From assembly GCF_014898055.3 (NCBI RefSeq), contig NW_023602073.1, positions 19,763,784 through 19,827,783 of the forward strand: DNA of 64,000 nucleotides. The letters run 5' to 3'. How positions within the stretch are numbered: position 1 is the stretch's first letter; every line of letters begins with the position of its first letter. A program made the position numbers and the translations under genes. Positions 48,137 to 59,180 of this stretch are shown here, in pieces. Under the pieces are notes generated by a model. That model did no database searches and was not told where the DNA came from. It was given only the letters and a program-made list of their open reading frames with translations. This DNA is from Talpa occidentalis. Taxonomy: Eukaryota; Chordata; Mammalia; Eulipotyphla; Talpidae.

Positions 48137-48736
48137 ATATTTCAGATCCATTCCCTTTGGAATTTATTTCAGATCAATATTTATTATGTTATGTAAATGA
48201 TAATCATTATCTACATATTATATATTGTATAGGCACTACAGCATGGTATTTATACTTTGAATTTCTTTATTGAACTCACATTGTTAGGTAGAATAAAAAC
48301 ATGAGAATATTTTCCTCTAATGTATAAAATGAAATGATAAAATTGCAAAAATGAATCCATTGCAAATGGAGTGGTATATGAGCAGATAGAATGGCTAATG
48401 AAAAAGAATAGTAGCTAAGAAACATTTATAAACATGAGAGTATGAAGGTATAAAACTTTTTAATATAAATCAAAAGAAAATGCACCATACTACTAATTAT
48501 AAGATCATAGATTAAAAAAATTAACTAAACATATAATATTTTCATTTCTCTTTCCTTTGATTGAAATAGTGAATAATCAAATTTATCCTTTTCCTTACCC
48601 ATTCTTTCATGGCTGAGTGTATATAATTTAAATTTTCTGAACAACTTTCACATTTGAAGTATGATTTCTTCAAGTAACTTCATGTCCACTTTTGTTGACT
48701 CCAAGGTAGGTTAGGTGCTTAAGTGACATAAATTTC

Positions 48737-48763
48737 AAATGGTTACCATCTTGTTTTGCAGCG
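48737..48763 (+). promoter_or_regulatory. Conserved 3' splice acceptor before the OR exon
   Basis: Pyrimidine-rich ACCATCTTGTTTTGCAG with AG at 48760-48761, 28 bases before the start codon. Five other copies keep it: 10872-10873 (minus strand), 27991-27992, 35404-35405, 37060-37061 and 57691-57692. OR genes commonly join non-coding 5' exons to a single coding exon at such a site. Confidence 0.75.
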
Positions 48764-48789
48764 AACACATTGGTTAATTAAGAAGGACT

Positions 48790-49722
48790 ATGGCTAATTT
48801 CACTGTGAATGGGTTTCTTCTGATGGGATTTTCTGCCAAACCTGAGGTAGAAATCTTACTTGCTTTTCTGTTCTTAGTCTTATACATGGTGGCAGTAACT
48901 GGGAATCTCCTCATCATCATGGCAACTTCCATGGACAACAATCTCCACTCACCCATGTATTTCTTCCTGAAACATCTCTCCTTTCTGGACCTGTGCTACA
49001 TTTCTGCGACTGTGCCAAGGTCCATTTACAACTCTTTCATGCACAGTGGCTACATTTCCCTCGGGGAATGCATCGTGCAGTGTTTTGCTTTCATTCTCTG
49101 TCTTGTTGCTGAGATGTCCATGCTCACAGTGATGTCTTATGATCGCTATGTGGCCATTTGCTTTCCACTGCACTATGAACTAATCATGGATGCCAGCAAA
49201 TGTGTCCATGGAGTCCTAGGCGTCTGGATCAGTGGGGTTATTTCAGCATCCATGCACACAGCTGCCACTTTTTCCATGCATTTCTGTGGTTACCAGATTC
49301 ACCAGTTCTTCTGTGATGTCCCTCAGGTCCTGAAACTCTCGTGTTCTAATGAGTATATCAGTGATATTGGAGTCACTGGCTTTGTGGCTCTTATGACCTT
49401 TCTTTGTGTCATCTTCATTGGACTGTCCTACATCCAGATATTCTCTACTGTGCTGAGGATGCCATCTGCTGAGGGCAGAGCTAAGGCCTTTTCCACTTGC
49501 CTTCCCCACTTTGCTGTCGTTATTTTATTCATTTCAACAGGATCCTTTGAGTTTCTCAGGCCACATTCTGACTCTCCAAGTGCACTGGACATTTTTCTCA
49601 CTGTTATGTACACAGTTGTGCCCCCAACACTCAACCCAATGATATATAGCCTAAGAAATAAAGCCATAAATGTTGCTCTACGAAAGGTATTCCAAAGAAG
49701 AAAAGCTGGCCTCTTTTGTTGA
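48790..49722 (+). CDS. Intact olfactory receptor, OR14 family, type II
   Basis: A 310-residue class II odorant receptor, a G-protein-coupled receptor of the olfactory neuron cilium that signals through G-olf. Seen in order: N-glycosylation site NFT (residues 3-5); TM1 about 23-46 with GN at 38-39; [17 protein letters not shown] 53-69 (TM2); Cys94, the likely partner of an ECL2 cysteine; MSYDRYVAIC 115-124 after TM3; TM4 about 139-158; ECL2 cysteines 166, 175 and 185; SY 213-214 in TM5; MPSAEGRAKAFSTCLPH 224-240 leading into TM6; PPTLNPMIYSLRN 278-290 in TM7; a short basic tail QRRK. Length is normal for the family. The PSAEGR-KAFSTCLPH phrase is typical of OR14. The start is MANF because the splice acceptor is 28 bases upstream. 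It is the only uninterrupted OR in the window. The ligand cannot be inferred. Confidence 0.96.
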   Translation: MANFTVNGFLLMGFSAKPEVEILLAFLFLVLYMVAVTGNLLIIMATSMDNNLHSPMYFFLKHLSFLDLCYISATVPRSIYNSFMHSGYISLGECIVQCFAFILCLVAEMSMLTVMSYDRYVAICFPLHYELIMDASKCVHGVLGVWISGVISASMHTAATFSMHFCGYQIHQFFCDVPQVLKLSCSNEYISDIGVTGFVALMTFLCVIFIGLSYIQIFSTVLRMPSAEGRAKAFSTCLPHFAVVILFISTGSFEFLRPHSDSPSALDIFLTVMYTVVPPTLNPMIYSLRNKAINVALRKVFQRRKAGLFC

Positions 49723-49799
49723 ATGCAGATTTTTTTTGTTGTTGTTAAATACTCTTTTGTCTGAAACGGTTTTGTGTATGGTGTGATACCCTGGTATAA

Positions 49800-50220
49800 T
49801 CAAAACTTTTTTGCAGGTGGTTGTTCAGTTTTAGCAACACCGTTTATTGAAGACATTTTGCTATTTTCTTTTAAGGTTCTTGGCTTTTTGTATTAAATTA
49901 GCTGGGGATATAAGTGTGCATATATTATGAGCTCTTTATGCTGTTCCTTGGATTCATGTGCCTGTTGTTACTGTAGCTTTACACTGTTTGATATCAAGGA
50001 GGTGGTACTTCCATATTTGCTTTCCCCCCTTAGTATTGCCATGGATTTTGTGGTTCCATACAAATTTCATTTGTTCAATTTCTGTGAAAAATGCCATTTT
50101 TTTTTTGGTAGGAATTACATTGAATGTGTACATGACTTTAGGTAAGATGGCCATGTAAACAATGTTGTGGAGACCTCTCAGTCCATTGGAATAGGCAACA
50201 TAGGATATAGCAATGCAAGA
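49800..50220 (-). mobile_element. Old L1 fragment, antisense, in type II flank
   Basis: Same antisense ORF2-like piece as 38090-38530 and 58760-59180, starting near GGTTGTTCAGTTTTAGCAAC. Confidence 0.7.
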
Positions 50221-50265
50221 ATGGAAAACAGAAAGGAAGAGAACATATTTATAAAGTACAGAAGA

Positions 50266-50528
50266 GGGCCTCCCCTGGTGTCGCAGGTGCTTGAGCGCCA
50301 TGCTGTGAAGCTGTCCGCAGCCTCTGCAGTGCCGGTTCGATCCCCACCGGCGGGGAGGGGCCCACATGGTGTGGCAGACCTCTCCTGTCGTGCCCGCTGC
50401 TCCCCTCAACAGTGTATTTCGTCAGACTACCTGTTCTGTTCCCGGTTCTGTCTCTGGTGAATCCTCTCACCCTCCCCTGCATATAGCCTGTACCCGGTTC
50501 TTGTATAAATAAATAAATAAATCTTAAA
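50266..50528 (+). mobile_element. tRNA-derived SINE, intermediate form
   Basis: Head GGGCCTCCCCTGGTGTCGCA, end TATAGCCTGTACCCGG, AAAT tail. Approximate target duplication AAAGTACAGAAGA / AAAATATAGAGGA. Absent from the flanks of the 37 kb and 58 kb copies. Confidence 0.93.
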
Positions 50529-51359
50529 AAAATAAAATATAGAGGAAAACTTCATAAACCTGGGAAGGAAGTAAATATATAAGTTCACAAAGCTAAAGGA
50601 ACTCCTGATTATCTAAATGTAATGAGAACTACACTAAGCATATATTCATGAAACTATCAAGAGTTCAGGATAAAGAAACAATAGTAAGATTAACTAGGCA
50701 AAAGAGTTGGTGATTATAAAGAAAATCCCATCAGGTCAACATTACGTATTCTCTGAAGAATACAATGCAATAATTTCCAACCAAATGGAGGGAATTTGAA
50801 AAAATTACATGCAGCAGTACTAATCAGAATTATAAAAACAATATTGAATATTCATGTAAGAGATAATTGGACAACATAAAACTCTTTAAAAATTCCTGGA
50901 CATCAACAAATATCTTGAGGGGTCTGAGCTTAAAGAGAGAGTGGGGAGGGGAAAGGCCAGGGGACACAAACATTGGTGGTGGGGGGGAAAAAGGAAAAGA
51001 AAAAAGTTCAGTGTACTAACCTTGGACTGCTCTGTGTTTTTGAGATTTCTTTTTCAAATAAACAAATAGTTTTGTAAGACACAAGTTAAAATTGCGCTTT
51101 GATTGCATTCTTTAAGACATGCTTGTTTAACCGATAGGTTTTGATTTTAAAAATGTCAATACAACTGGATATTTCTTCCTTACTTCTTTAACTACCTTGA
51201 TAGCAGTCCTATAAAACTAAAGGTATATAATGTGTTGTCAGTTTTAGAACACATGGAAAAACAATATCTTTGCTAATGATAGCTCTAGGAGGATGAGTGG
51301 AAGCAGAGTTTATGAGGCTAGGGAAACAATGGGAAATTGAATCAATAGGAAGAAAGGAA

Positions 51360-51800
51360 AAGTAGCATAAATGACAAGTAAGGTGACAGTTGGGAGCCTG
51401 CTGACCTAAAGGGAGCTGGAGTTTTTAGAGAATACCTGTTTTCTCTGCATATGGAGTTCCAGGACATTGGAAGTTCTGCAAACAGAACTTCTTCCTATAA
51501 TTGACTCCTGTTCTCTGAGGATGTACTGGCTTCTGTGCATGTTCCCCACTAACCAGGAAAACTTGTTTTCAGCAGTAACTTATTAATCTGTATAAGCAAA
51601 ACCACAATTGAGTGCTATTTTCTTGTTAATTTGTTCATATCTTTAATAAAAACTTCGGCTGGGAGAGTAAAAGGCAGAACTGCTCTTGATGGCACTTTCC
51701 GCAGCCTTACCCCATTGCAAATTCTTTCAGATTCTGACTCTTTGTTAATGGCAGAGAACTTCATTGGCAGTTCTACCACTGCAGATGATGATAACAAAAG
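51360..51800. other. Unit 4-specific insert, nothing recognised
   Basis: Between the phrases AAGTAAGGTGACAGT (51380) and ACAAAAGCTATACATGTCTG (51793), which are adjacent in units 3 and 5, about 410 bp are added. The piece ends with CTGCAGATGATGATAA. It looks like an insertion of an unidentified element, possibly an LTR (AATAAAAACTTCGGCTGGG at 51643). Confidence 0.5.
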
Positions 51801-53146
51801 CTATACATGTCTGCATGGTCTCCTTTCTTAGTTCATCAAAATGTTCATATATACTGTAGGAAGTTGCTAAGTGTGCTGCTTGGAGTCTGTTACTTGGATT
51901 CTGCTGCATGCTGGAGAGGAAAGTTCCTGTGGGGTGCTGTTTGCCCACAGTCATAGCTCTGGCGACATTGACTCCCATCCCCAAAATAAAGAAAGTCTAT
52001 GATGGATGGGCTGACAAGCTTCCACATACAAACTGTATTAAACCTGACCATTCCTGGGATTGTGGGCTGACACTTTTGGGAGCTATCCCACCGAGCCTGC
52101 CTGTGTGACAAATAAATCTCTTGCCTCTACCTCTCTGAGGGCAGCCTGATTTGTCTGGAAAATTGCTGTAACATAATTATGTAAATTGATAATGTATAAT
52201 AATATATTGCTGAAATTACAATATTGATTGAACACACATAGAGTTATATCACAAATCAGTTAGCATAAATGTGAAACTGTCTTTGTGGTAAGAAACATAA
52301 ATGTGTATATGGTAACTCCATCATCAATCTGTGATAATGTTACATAATTAGATATATGTACTGGTTTTAGTCCTCTGTTCCTATTGCAGTTTGCCCAACC
52401 CATGTCATTCCCTGAGTGATAGAGTGGGAAGAGCATCTTGTTCTTCAGGAGTTCTTTTCAACACATCACACTTTACATTGATAATATGACTCATTTATGT
52501 TGATGATTTGACTCATTGTGGGCACTTAAGTAAATTTTGGATGGTCTTTGTTTGCTAGAGAACAACTGTATGATTAGAATGTGAGCCATTCAGTCCTAAC
52601 TCTGAACTCTGAAGAGAAGGAAATTGAAGGTGAACTAATTGCCAATAACCAATAGTTTAAACAATCTTGTCTATGTAAAGTGGCCAAAATGAACCTTAAA
52701 CAGCAGAGATTCGGAGAGTTCTTAGGTGTAGAACCCAAGGAGGTGCTGGGAAGATGGTCTGACAAGGAAGGCAAGGAAATTCTGCTCTCCTTCCTAATCT
52801 TGCTCTGCATCTTTATATTTCTTACTTGTGTTTTTTTTCTAATAGAAGAGTTAGAAATAGACCATTCTGAGTTCTGTGAGCTACTCTAGAATATTATTTA
52901 AGGGAAGAAGTAGAATCCCTAAAAATAGCTTGTAGATCAGACATGTAAGGGCCTGGACATTCAGGTGGTGTCCAGTAGAGCCATCCTCATGGGAGGAAAT
53001 GGTAACCTGGGACCTGGTTCTATGTCTGACTTAAGAGCTGTGAAGTGTTGAGAAAAACAGGTGCCCTATATTCAGTGTCAAAGTGTGAATAAAAAGAGAA
53101 GGGAATAAATCATTAAAGAAATAACTTCATAAAAGTGCAAAAGGGA

Positions 53147-53662
53147 AACCTCCACTCCTATTTTCATTGCAGTGCTATTTATAATAGCTAAGATATGTTA
53201 ATAACCTAAATGCCCTAAAACAGATGAATGTATCCAGTAGGTGTGGAATATATACAAAATGGAATACTACTCAGCAATCAAAACAGATAAACTCATGCTA
53301 TTTGTGACAACATGGTTGGAGCTGGAAGGGATTATGCTGAGCAAAATAAGTCAGAAGAAAAGAGGAAAATATTGGATGGTCTCACTTATGAGGGGATATA
53401 GGTAAACATAACAAAAAAACAGGGGAAATCAAAACTCACAGGCAAACCATAGACCTGTTGCATATGCAGGGGAAGGGGTATAAAATTGGTAGAAACAGGG
53501 GAGGGAAGAACACAGGGGACTATGGGGATGGTAGACAGGTGATGTGATGGTGGAGAATTATGGGGACTACATCTAAGGGGAAAAATCAAATATTGCACAA
53601 AAAAAATGGACAATGAAATAAGAACATGATAAACAAACAAACAAACAAATAAATAAATAAAC
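53147..53662 (+). mobile_element. Old L1 3' end, unit 4 copy
   Basis: Counterpart of 42207-42712 with the (CAAA)n/(TAAA)n tail at 53628-53662. The SINE found in the unit 3 copy's right flank is absent. Confidence 0.85.
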
Positions 53663-55227
53663 TAAGCACACACAAAAATACTATAAAAACCACCCCTCAT
53701 ATTTTTTTATCCAAGATTGCCCTGTTCTGGAACTAAATTCCTTTCTGGTTGATGAATATTTCTTATCACAGTACTTTTCACTTTATTTCATTTAAGAGCA
53801 AGTATGTGTTTTCAAAAAGATACATGTTTGATTTTTGAATGTTACTTGGATCAGATATAACTCAGTTGGACTTAAAAGGTGAAAAAATTAATGTATAACT
53901 GGCCAAAAAATAATTTGTAATTTGTTACTTCCTCACTCAAGTGAAATTTAATTGTCAATTTGTGGCATAAGTTTAGGGAGTAATTTGTTGCTTCATTAAT
54001 AGAAGCCGAATGGTATGTACACCTTTCAGAAGATGGGGATGTTTATTAGATTTTGTAATATTATGCATTTAAAATTAAATGAATGACTTCTTTACTCATT
54101 TAATGGAACTAAATGAAGTCTTTTTTGGGGGTATCTTTGAATCTATCACATTATACTATTATTTTCAATAATTTGATACAATAAACACAAATTAGTTGAA
54201 ATTCCAGGTAACTATGTATGATCATTAAGTCAGCCCAACTGAAAAATACTCTTGGGGAACGATACATATAATTGCAGGTTTTGGCCCCATGATATTAATC
54301 AAGAGCACCAAATACCCAGGGCACAAACAAACTCTGCTTATGCCAAAAAGATTTCATAACTGAACTTTCAGAGGCCAAAGAAAGGATTGAAATGGACTGA
54401 TTTTTCCTCCACAATTCAGATTTTTTTGAATGTGACTGATTTGTAGAGATCACAATTTGAGCTGTCAACTGCTCACACTGACAGCATCTCTTTCTATGGA
54501 GTGAGTATGTTCTTGAATATGCTCTGGTGAGTTTCATAAAAACATAGATTATACACAATAGTGGAAAACCCATAAATTGTTTTTTTTGAGTGAGACAGAG
54601 AACGAGCCACTAACATCGAACTTGTAAGACATGAAATAATATGGATGAGCTATATTATTTCAATGGAAATTAGGAATCTGGGAGAGAACAATGTAAACTC
54701 CTTACATGCTGAATCATTTATGGCATGTAATTACCTTCTCCCCACCCTTGCTTTTCTTTCTATAATGACATAGAAGAAATGCAGTGTGAAATTTCCTTCT
54801 GTTCATATTGTACATTGAATCCTATAATAATAACTTAATAGAGATGTGAGATGTTTTCCATATCAAAAATCACAGGTAAATTGTGGAAACATGCTAGGAA
54901 AATTTATCAATTGAGAATGGATCAAATATTTTAGTAAGGGAAAAAAAAACTACATTTTCTATCTGCACAAAATAAGGATTAAAAAAACATAGATAAAGAT
55001 TGAAAGAGTATAATATGAATCATGCTTCTTGTCTTAATCTGACATTCTTGCCTTGTTATTTATTCTAATTCATAGGCAAAAATCTGAGTTAAAGAAAATT
55101 CTTGGATGGACTTGTGAATGGTCAATTATTTTTGAAAATTATTAGTTACTTATTCCTTTTACTCCTTATCTCTGCTTATTCCTTTCTTATGCATTCACAT
55201 AACCTGAGAACCCTAAGTGTTTATAAC
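53663..55227. other. Unit 4 flank, no gene
   Basis: Matches 43005-44460 and 62690-64000. The open frame 54295-54573 on the minus strand is not conserved in length among units. Confidence 0.7.
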
Positions 55228-55238
55228 ATGTTAGTTTT

Positions 55239-57225
55239 TATTTGCATATGATATGATAATATGCATAAAGAACCCCAAAAACTCCACAGAAAAACTACTC
55301 AATATAATCAACCAGTTCAGTAAAGTAGCAGGATACAAAATCAACACACGAAAATCAGTAGTCTTCCTATACACAAACAATCTGATGAAGAAATCAAGAA
55401 AACCAACCCTTTTATAAATGACACCAAAAAAATCAAATACTTGGGAATAAACGTAACAAAAGAGGTGAAAGACCTATACAAACAAAATTATAAAATGCTA
55501 TTAAAAGAAACTGAAGAGGACACAAAGAAATGGAAAGAAATCCCCTGCTCATGGATTGGAAAGATTAACATTATTAAAATGTTCATCTTCTCAAAAGCAA
55601 TCTACAGATTCTTTGATATTCCACAAAAATTCCAATGACATCTTCAAAGAAATAGAACAAATACTTATGAAATTCATATGGAACCACAAAAAACCATGAA
55701 TAGCCAAAGCCCTATTGATGAAAACAAAGGAGAAAGGAAATATCACACTTCCAAACTTCAAGCTATACTACAAAGCCATAATAATTAAAACAGCTTGGCA
55801 ATAGAACAAAAACAGACACATAGACGAATGGAATCAAATAGAGAGCCCAGAAATAAAGCCACACTTATATGAACAACTAATATTTGACAAAGGAGCAAAG
55901 AATATACATTGGAACATGGACAGTTTGTTCAATAAATGGTGCTGGGAAAACTGGACCTCAACATACAAAAAAATGAAACTAGACCACTACCTCTCACTGT
56001 GCACAAAAATCAATGTAAAATGGATAAAAGAACTGGACGTAAAGATCTGAAACCATAAAACATATCAAAGAGAATATAGGTAAAACACTAGAAGACATAC
56101 ATCTCAGGAACATCTTTAAAGACTCATCACCCAAAGCAGTGACAGTGAAGGCAAAGATAAACACTTGGGATTACATCAAACTGAAAAGCTTCTACACAGC
56201 AAAAGAGACATTAACCAAAACACAGAGACACCCCACTTATTGGAAAAAAAACTTTGCCTTCCATTCAACTGATAAGGGACTGATCACAAAGATACACAAA
56301 GAACTCACATGGCTCAACAAAAACAAAATAAACAATCAGGTCAAGAAATGGGCAGAAGAACTTAAAAGACATTTCTCCAAAGAGGAAATGCAAATGGCCA
56401 ACAGGCATATGAAAAAACATTCAACATCCCTTATAATCAGGGAAATGCAAATTAAAACCACATTGAGATATCACCTGACACCAGTAAGAATGGCACATAT
56501 CAAAAAAAAAAAAAAACAAGCAACAACAAATGTTGGCGAGGATGTGGTGCAAAGGGAATGCTCCGACATTGCTGGTGGGAGAGCAAACTGGTCCAGCCAC
56601 TGTGGAAGTCTGTCTGGAGGTTCCTCAGTCTACTAAAAATGGAGCTACCATATGACCTGGCAATTCCACTCCTAGGGATCTACCCAAAGGACACAAAAAC
56701 ATTGATTCCAAAGAACACCTGTACAGCTATGTTTATTGTAGCACTATTTACAATAGGTAAAACCTGGAAACAACTCAAATGCCCAAAAATAGATGACTGG
56801 ATCAAGAAGATGTGGTATATATACACAATGGAATATTATTCAGCAATCAAAAAAGATAAACTCATGCCGTTCGCAGATAAATGTGGATAGAGCTAGAAGG
56901 GATTATGCCCAGTGAAATAAGCCAGAAGGAAAAAGAAAAATATTGGATGGTTTCACTTATAACAGGAATATAGGGGAACCAAATAAGACATCAGTGTAAA
57001 AAAAATAATAACAGCACAAAACACAACAAAGCAAAAACAGACGATTATAAATCAGAGACATCCTGCAGGGGAGGAGGAGGGACTGGATCAGAGGGAGGGA
57101 AGGAGGAGCACAGGGGACTGTGGTGATGGTGCATGGGTGCCTTGGGGAAGGAAATTCTATGGGGACTCAATCTGAGTGGGAGAGGGGAAGCAAACATTGT
57201 TTAAAAATAATAAAAAAAGAAACAT
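55239..57225 (+). mobile_element. 5'-truncated L1, longest ORF2 remnant
   Basis: Sense L1 starting in the reverse transcriptase C-terminal and thumb region (frame 55441-55638 with KYLGINV-like text), then frames 56139-56636 and 56558-56890 up to the ORF2 end. The 3' UTR has ATAAATCAGAGACATCCTGC. Flanked by ATGTTAGTTTT at 55228-55238 and 57404-57414. It is more decayed than the L1 at 38725. Confidence 0.92.
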
Positions 57226-57403
57226 CTCAGATGATAGCAGGTTTTATGAAAGCAAGAATCTTCAGAATAAAAGGAGTTAATTACAAAGATGAGAATAATT
57301 TTAATATTAGTGAATTAATTTTAAATTAGTTTAAGATTGTTATGATAAATGTTCTATTTTAGATTGTTAGTAAAGATTCTTTAAAGTACAAGATGTTTAA
57401 AAA
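57226..57403 (+). other. Candidate L1 3' transduced segment
   Basis: 178 bp between the L1's short A-rich tail and the right target duplication. It is not in the matching sites of the other units (36770, 46390), is not L1, and ends in a short A-run (TTTAAAAAA). Confidence 0.65.
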
Positions 57404-57554
57404 ATGTTAGTTTTATGTTGTGTAAATAGAGGTTAGATCCACATCACAAAAGATATGTCATACAGATACAGATAATTTTCAAGAACATATAAATATATTA
57501 TGAAGTAACTATTTAATTATAATTTTAGAATCTGTCAAAATTTTGCTGTTGCAG

Positions 57555-57690
57555 TAATTTTATTTTTTAATATTTATTTTCTAATGAAATTGTTAATTTT
57601 TGGACAGTGTTTTATTCCTCCCTCATGTGTAGTCTCCATACACATAGCACCTGTGATTCATTCCATTTCAAATGGTTCCCATTGTTTTGC
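57555..57690 (-). mobile_element. L1 3' UTR remnant used as OR 5' flank
   Basis: Same deletion junction as 36915-37045: L1 3' UTR text (CCTCCCTCATGTGTAGTCTC) runs straight into TTTCAAATGGTTCCC and the splice acceptor. Confidence 0.85.
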
Positions 57691-57721
57691 AGCAAACATC
57701 ACTGGCAGATTAAGAAGGACT

Positions 57722-58673
57722 ATAGCTAATTTCACTGTGATTGGGTTTCTTCTGATGGGATTTCTGCCAAACCTGAGGTGGAAATCTTACTTGCTTCTCT
57801 GTTCATAGTCTTATTCGTGGTGGCGTTAACAGGCAATATCCTCATTATCACTGCAACTTCCATGGACGGTAGTCTCCATTCACCCATGTATTTCTTCCTG
57901 AAACATCTCTCCTTTCTGGATCTGTGCTACATTTTGGTGACTGCCAAGGTCCATTTTCAATTCTTTCATGCACAGTGGCTACATTTCCCTTGGGGAATGC
58001 ATAGTGCAGTGCTTTGCTTTCACTCTCTGTGCTGCTTTTGAGCTGTCCATGCTCACAGTGATGTCTTATGATCACTACATGGCTATCTGCCTTCCACTGC
58101 ACTACGAAATCATCTTGGATGTCAGCAAATGTGTCCACGGAGTCTTACGCATCTGGATCAGTGGGGTCATTTCTGGAGCCATACACACAGCTGCCACTTT
58201 CTCCATGCACTTCTGTGGTTACCAGATTCACCAATTCTTCTGTGATAGCCCCCAGGTCCTGAAACTCTCTTGTTCTAATGAATATATCAGTGATATTGGA
58301 GTCACTGACTTTGTGGGTCTTATGGACTTTCTTTGTGTCACCTTTATTGGTCTGTCCTATGCACGGTTATTCTCTACTGTGCTGAGGATGCCATCTGCTG
58401 AGGGCAGAGCTAAGGCCTTTTTTACTTGTCTTCCTCACCTCGCTCTTGTCATTCTCACCTCGCTCTTGTCATTTTATTCATTTCAACAGCCTCTTTTGAG
58501 TCTCTCAAGCCACCTTCTGTCTCTCCAAGTTCACTGGATTTTTTTTCACTATTATGTACACAATTGTTCCCCCGATCCTAAATCCAGTGATTTACAGCCT
58601 AAGAATTAAAGCCATAAAGGTAGCTTAAGAAACATATTCTAAGGAAAAATTTTTAGCTGACATCTTTTGTTGA
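57722..58673 (+). pseudogene. OR14-family olfactory receptor pseudogene, type II
   Basis: OR exon of 952 bp. The start codon is ATA in place of ATG at 57722. Other lesions: a base lost in GGGATTTTCTGCC (57759-57763), two bases lost in the TVPRS codons (57943), His for Arg in the DRY motif (SYDHYMAIC), a perfect 20-bp tandem duplication at 58435-58474 that shifts the TM6 frame, and a TAA near 58625 in the tail. The longest open piece, 57968-58609, runs from TM2 into TM6 and has type II marks (CGYQIHQFFCDSPQVLKLSC). It pairs with the 37 kb copy through two shared flank deletions. The splice acceptor is kept (AG 57691-57692). Confidence 0.94.
58435..58474. repeat. 20-bp perfect tandem duplication inside an OR exon
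   Basis: TCACCTCGCTCTTGTCATTC at 58435-58454 repeated at 58455-58474. No other OR copy has it. 20 is not a multiple of 3, so it breaks the frame. Confidence 0.97.
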
Positions 58674-58759
58674 ATGCAGATTTTTTTTTTGGTGTTGGAA
58701 CACTCTTTTTTTTTTTTTTTTGAATACAGTTTTATGTATGGGGTGATTCCCTGACATAA

Positions 58760-59180
58760 TGAAATTCTTTTGCAAGTGGTTGTTCAGTTTTACCAACACC
58801 ATTTATTGAAGATATTTTGCTATTTTCTTTGAATGATCTAGGCTCCTTGTCTTAAATTAGCTGGGGATATATGTGCACATTTATTTATCAGCTCTTTATG
58901 CTATTCCTTGGATTCATGTGCCTGCTGTTATTGCAGCATTTTACTGTTTGGTATCTCCATTTTGTTTTTCCCCCTTAGTATTGCTTTGGATTTGTGGTTC
59001 TGTACAAATTTCATTTGTTCAATTTCTGTGAAAACACCATTTAATTTTTGATAAGAATTGCATTGATTGTGTACCTGACTTTAGGTAAGATGGCCATGTA
59101 AATACTGTTAGAATGCTTGAATCCAGAAACCCTTGGGGACCTATCTGTCCATTGGGATAGGTAACATCAGGGTATAGCAT
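58760..59180 (-). mobile_element. Old L1 fragment, antisense, in type II flank
   Basis: Third copy of the piece at 38090-38530 and 49800-50220. Confidence 0.7.

Larger units (their letters stand above)
40560..51100 (+). repeat. OR duplication unit 3, holds the intact gene
   Basis: Approximate bounds. Common blocks at 40560-40850, 41230-42170, 43200-44900 and 46200-46500, then the ~1 kb 5' flank (47755-48770), the OR at 48790-49722 and the type II 3' flank. The longest and most complete unit; it retains the two stretches deleted in the 37 kb and 58 kb copies. Confidence 0.85.

Noticed and set aside
51615..52111. Several overlapping 60-79 codon frames
   Set aside because: Not open in units 3 and 5 at the same place and without family features; part of the unit flank and of an unidentified insert.
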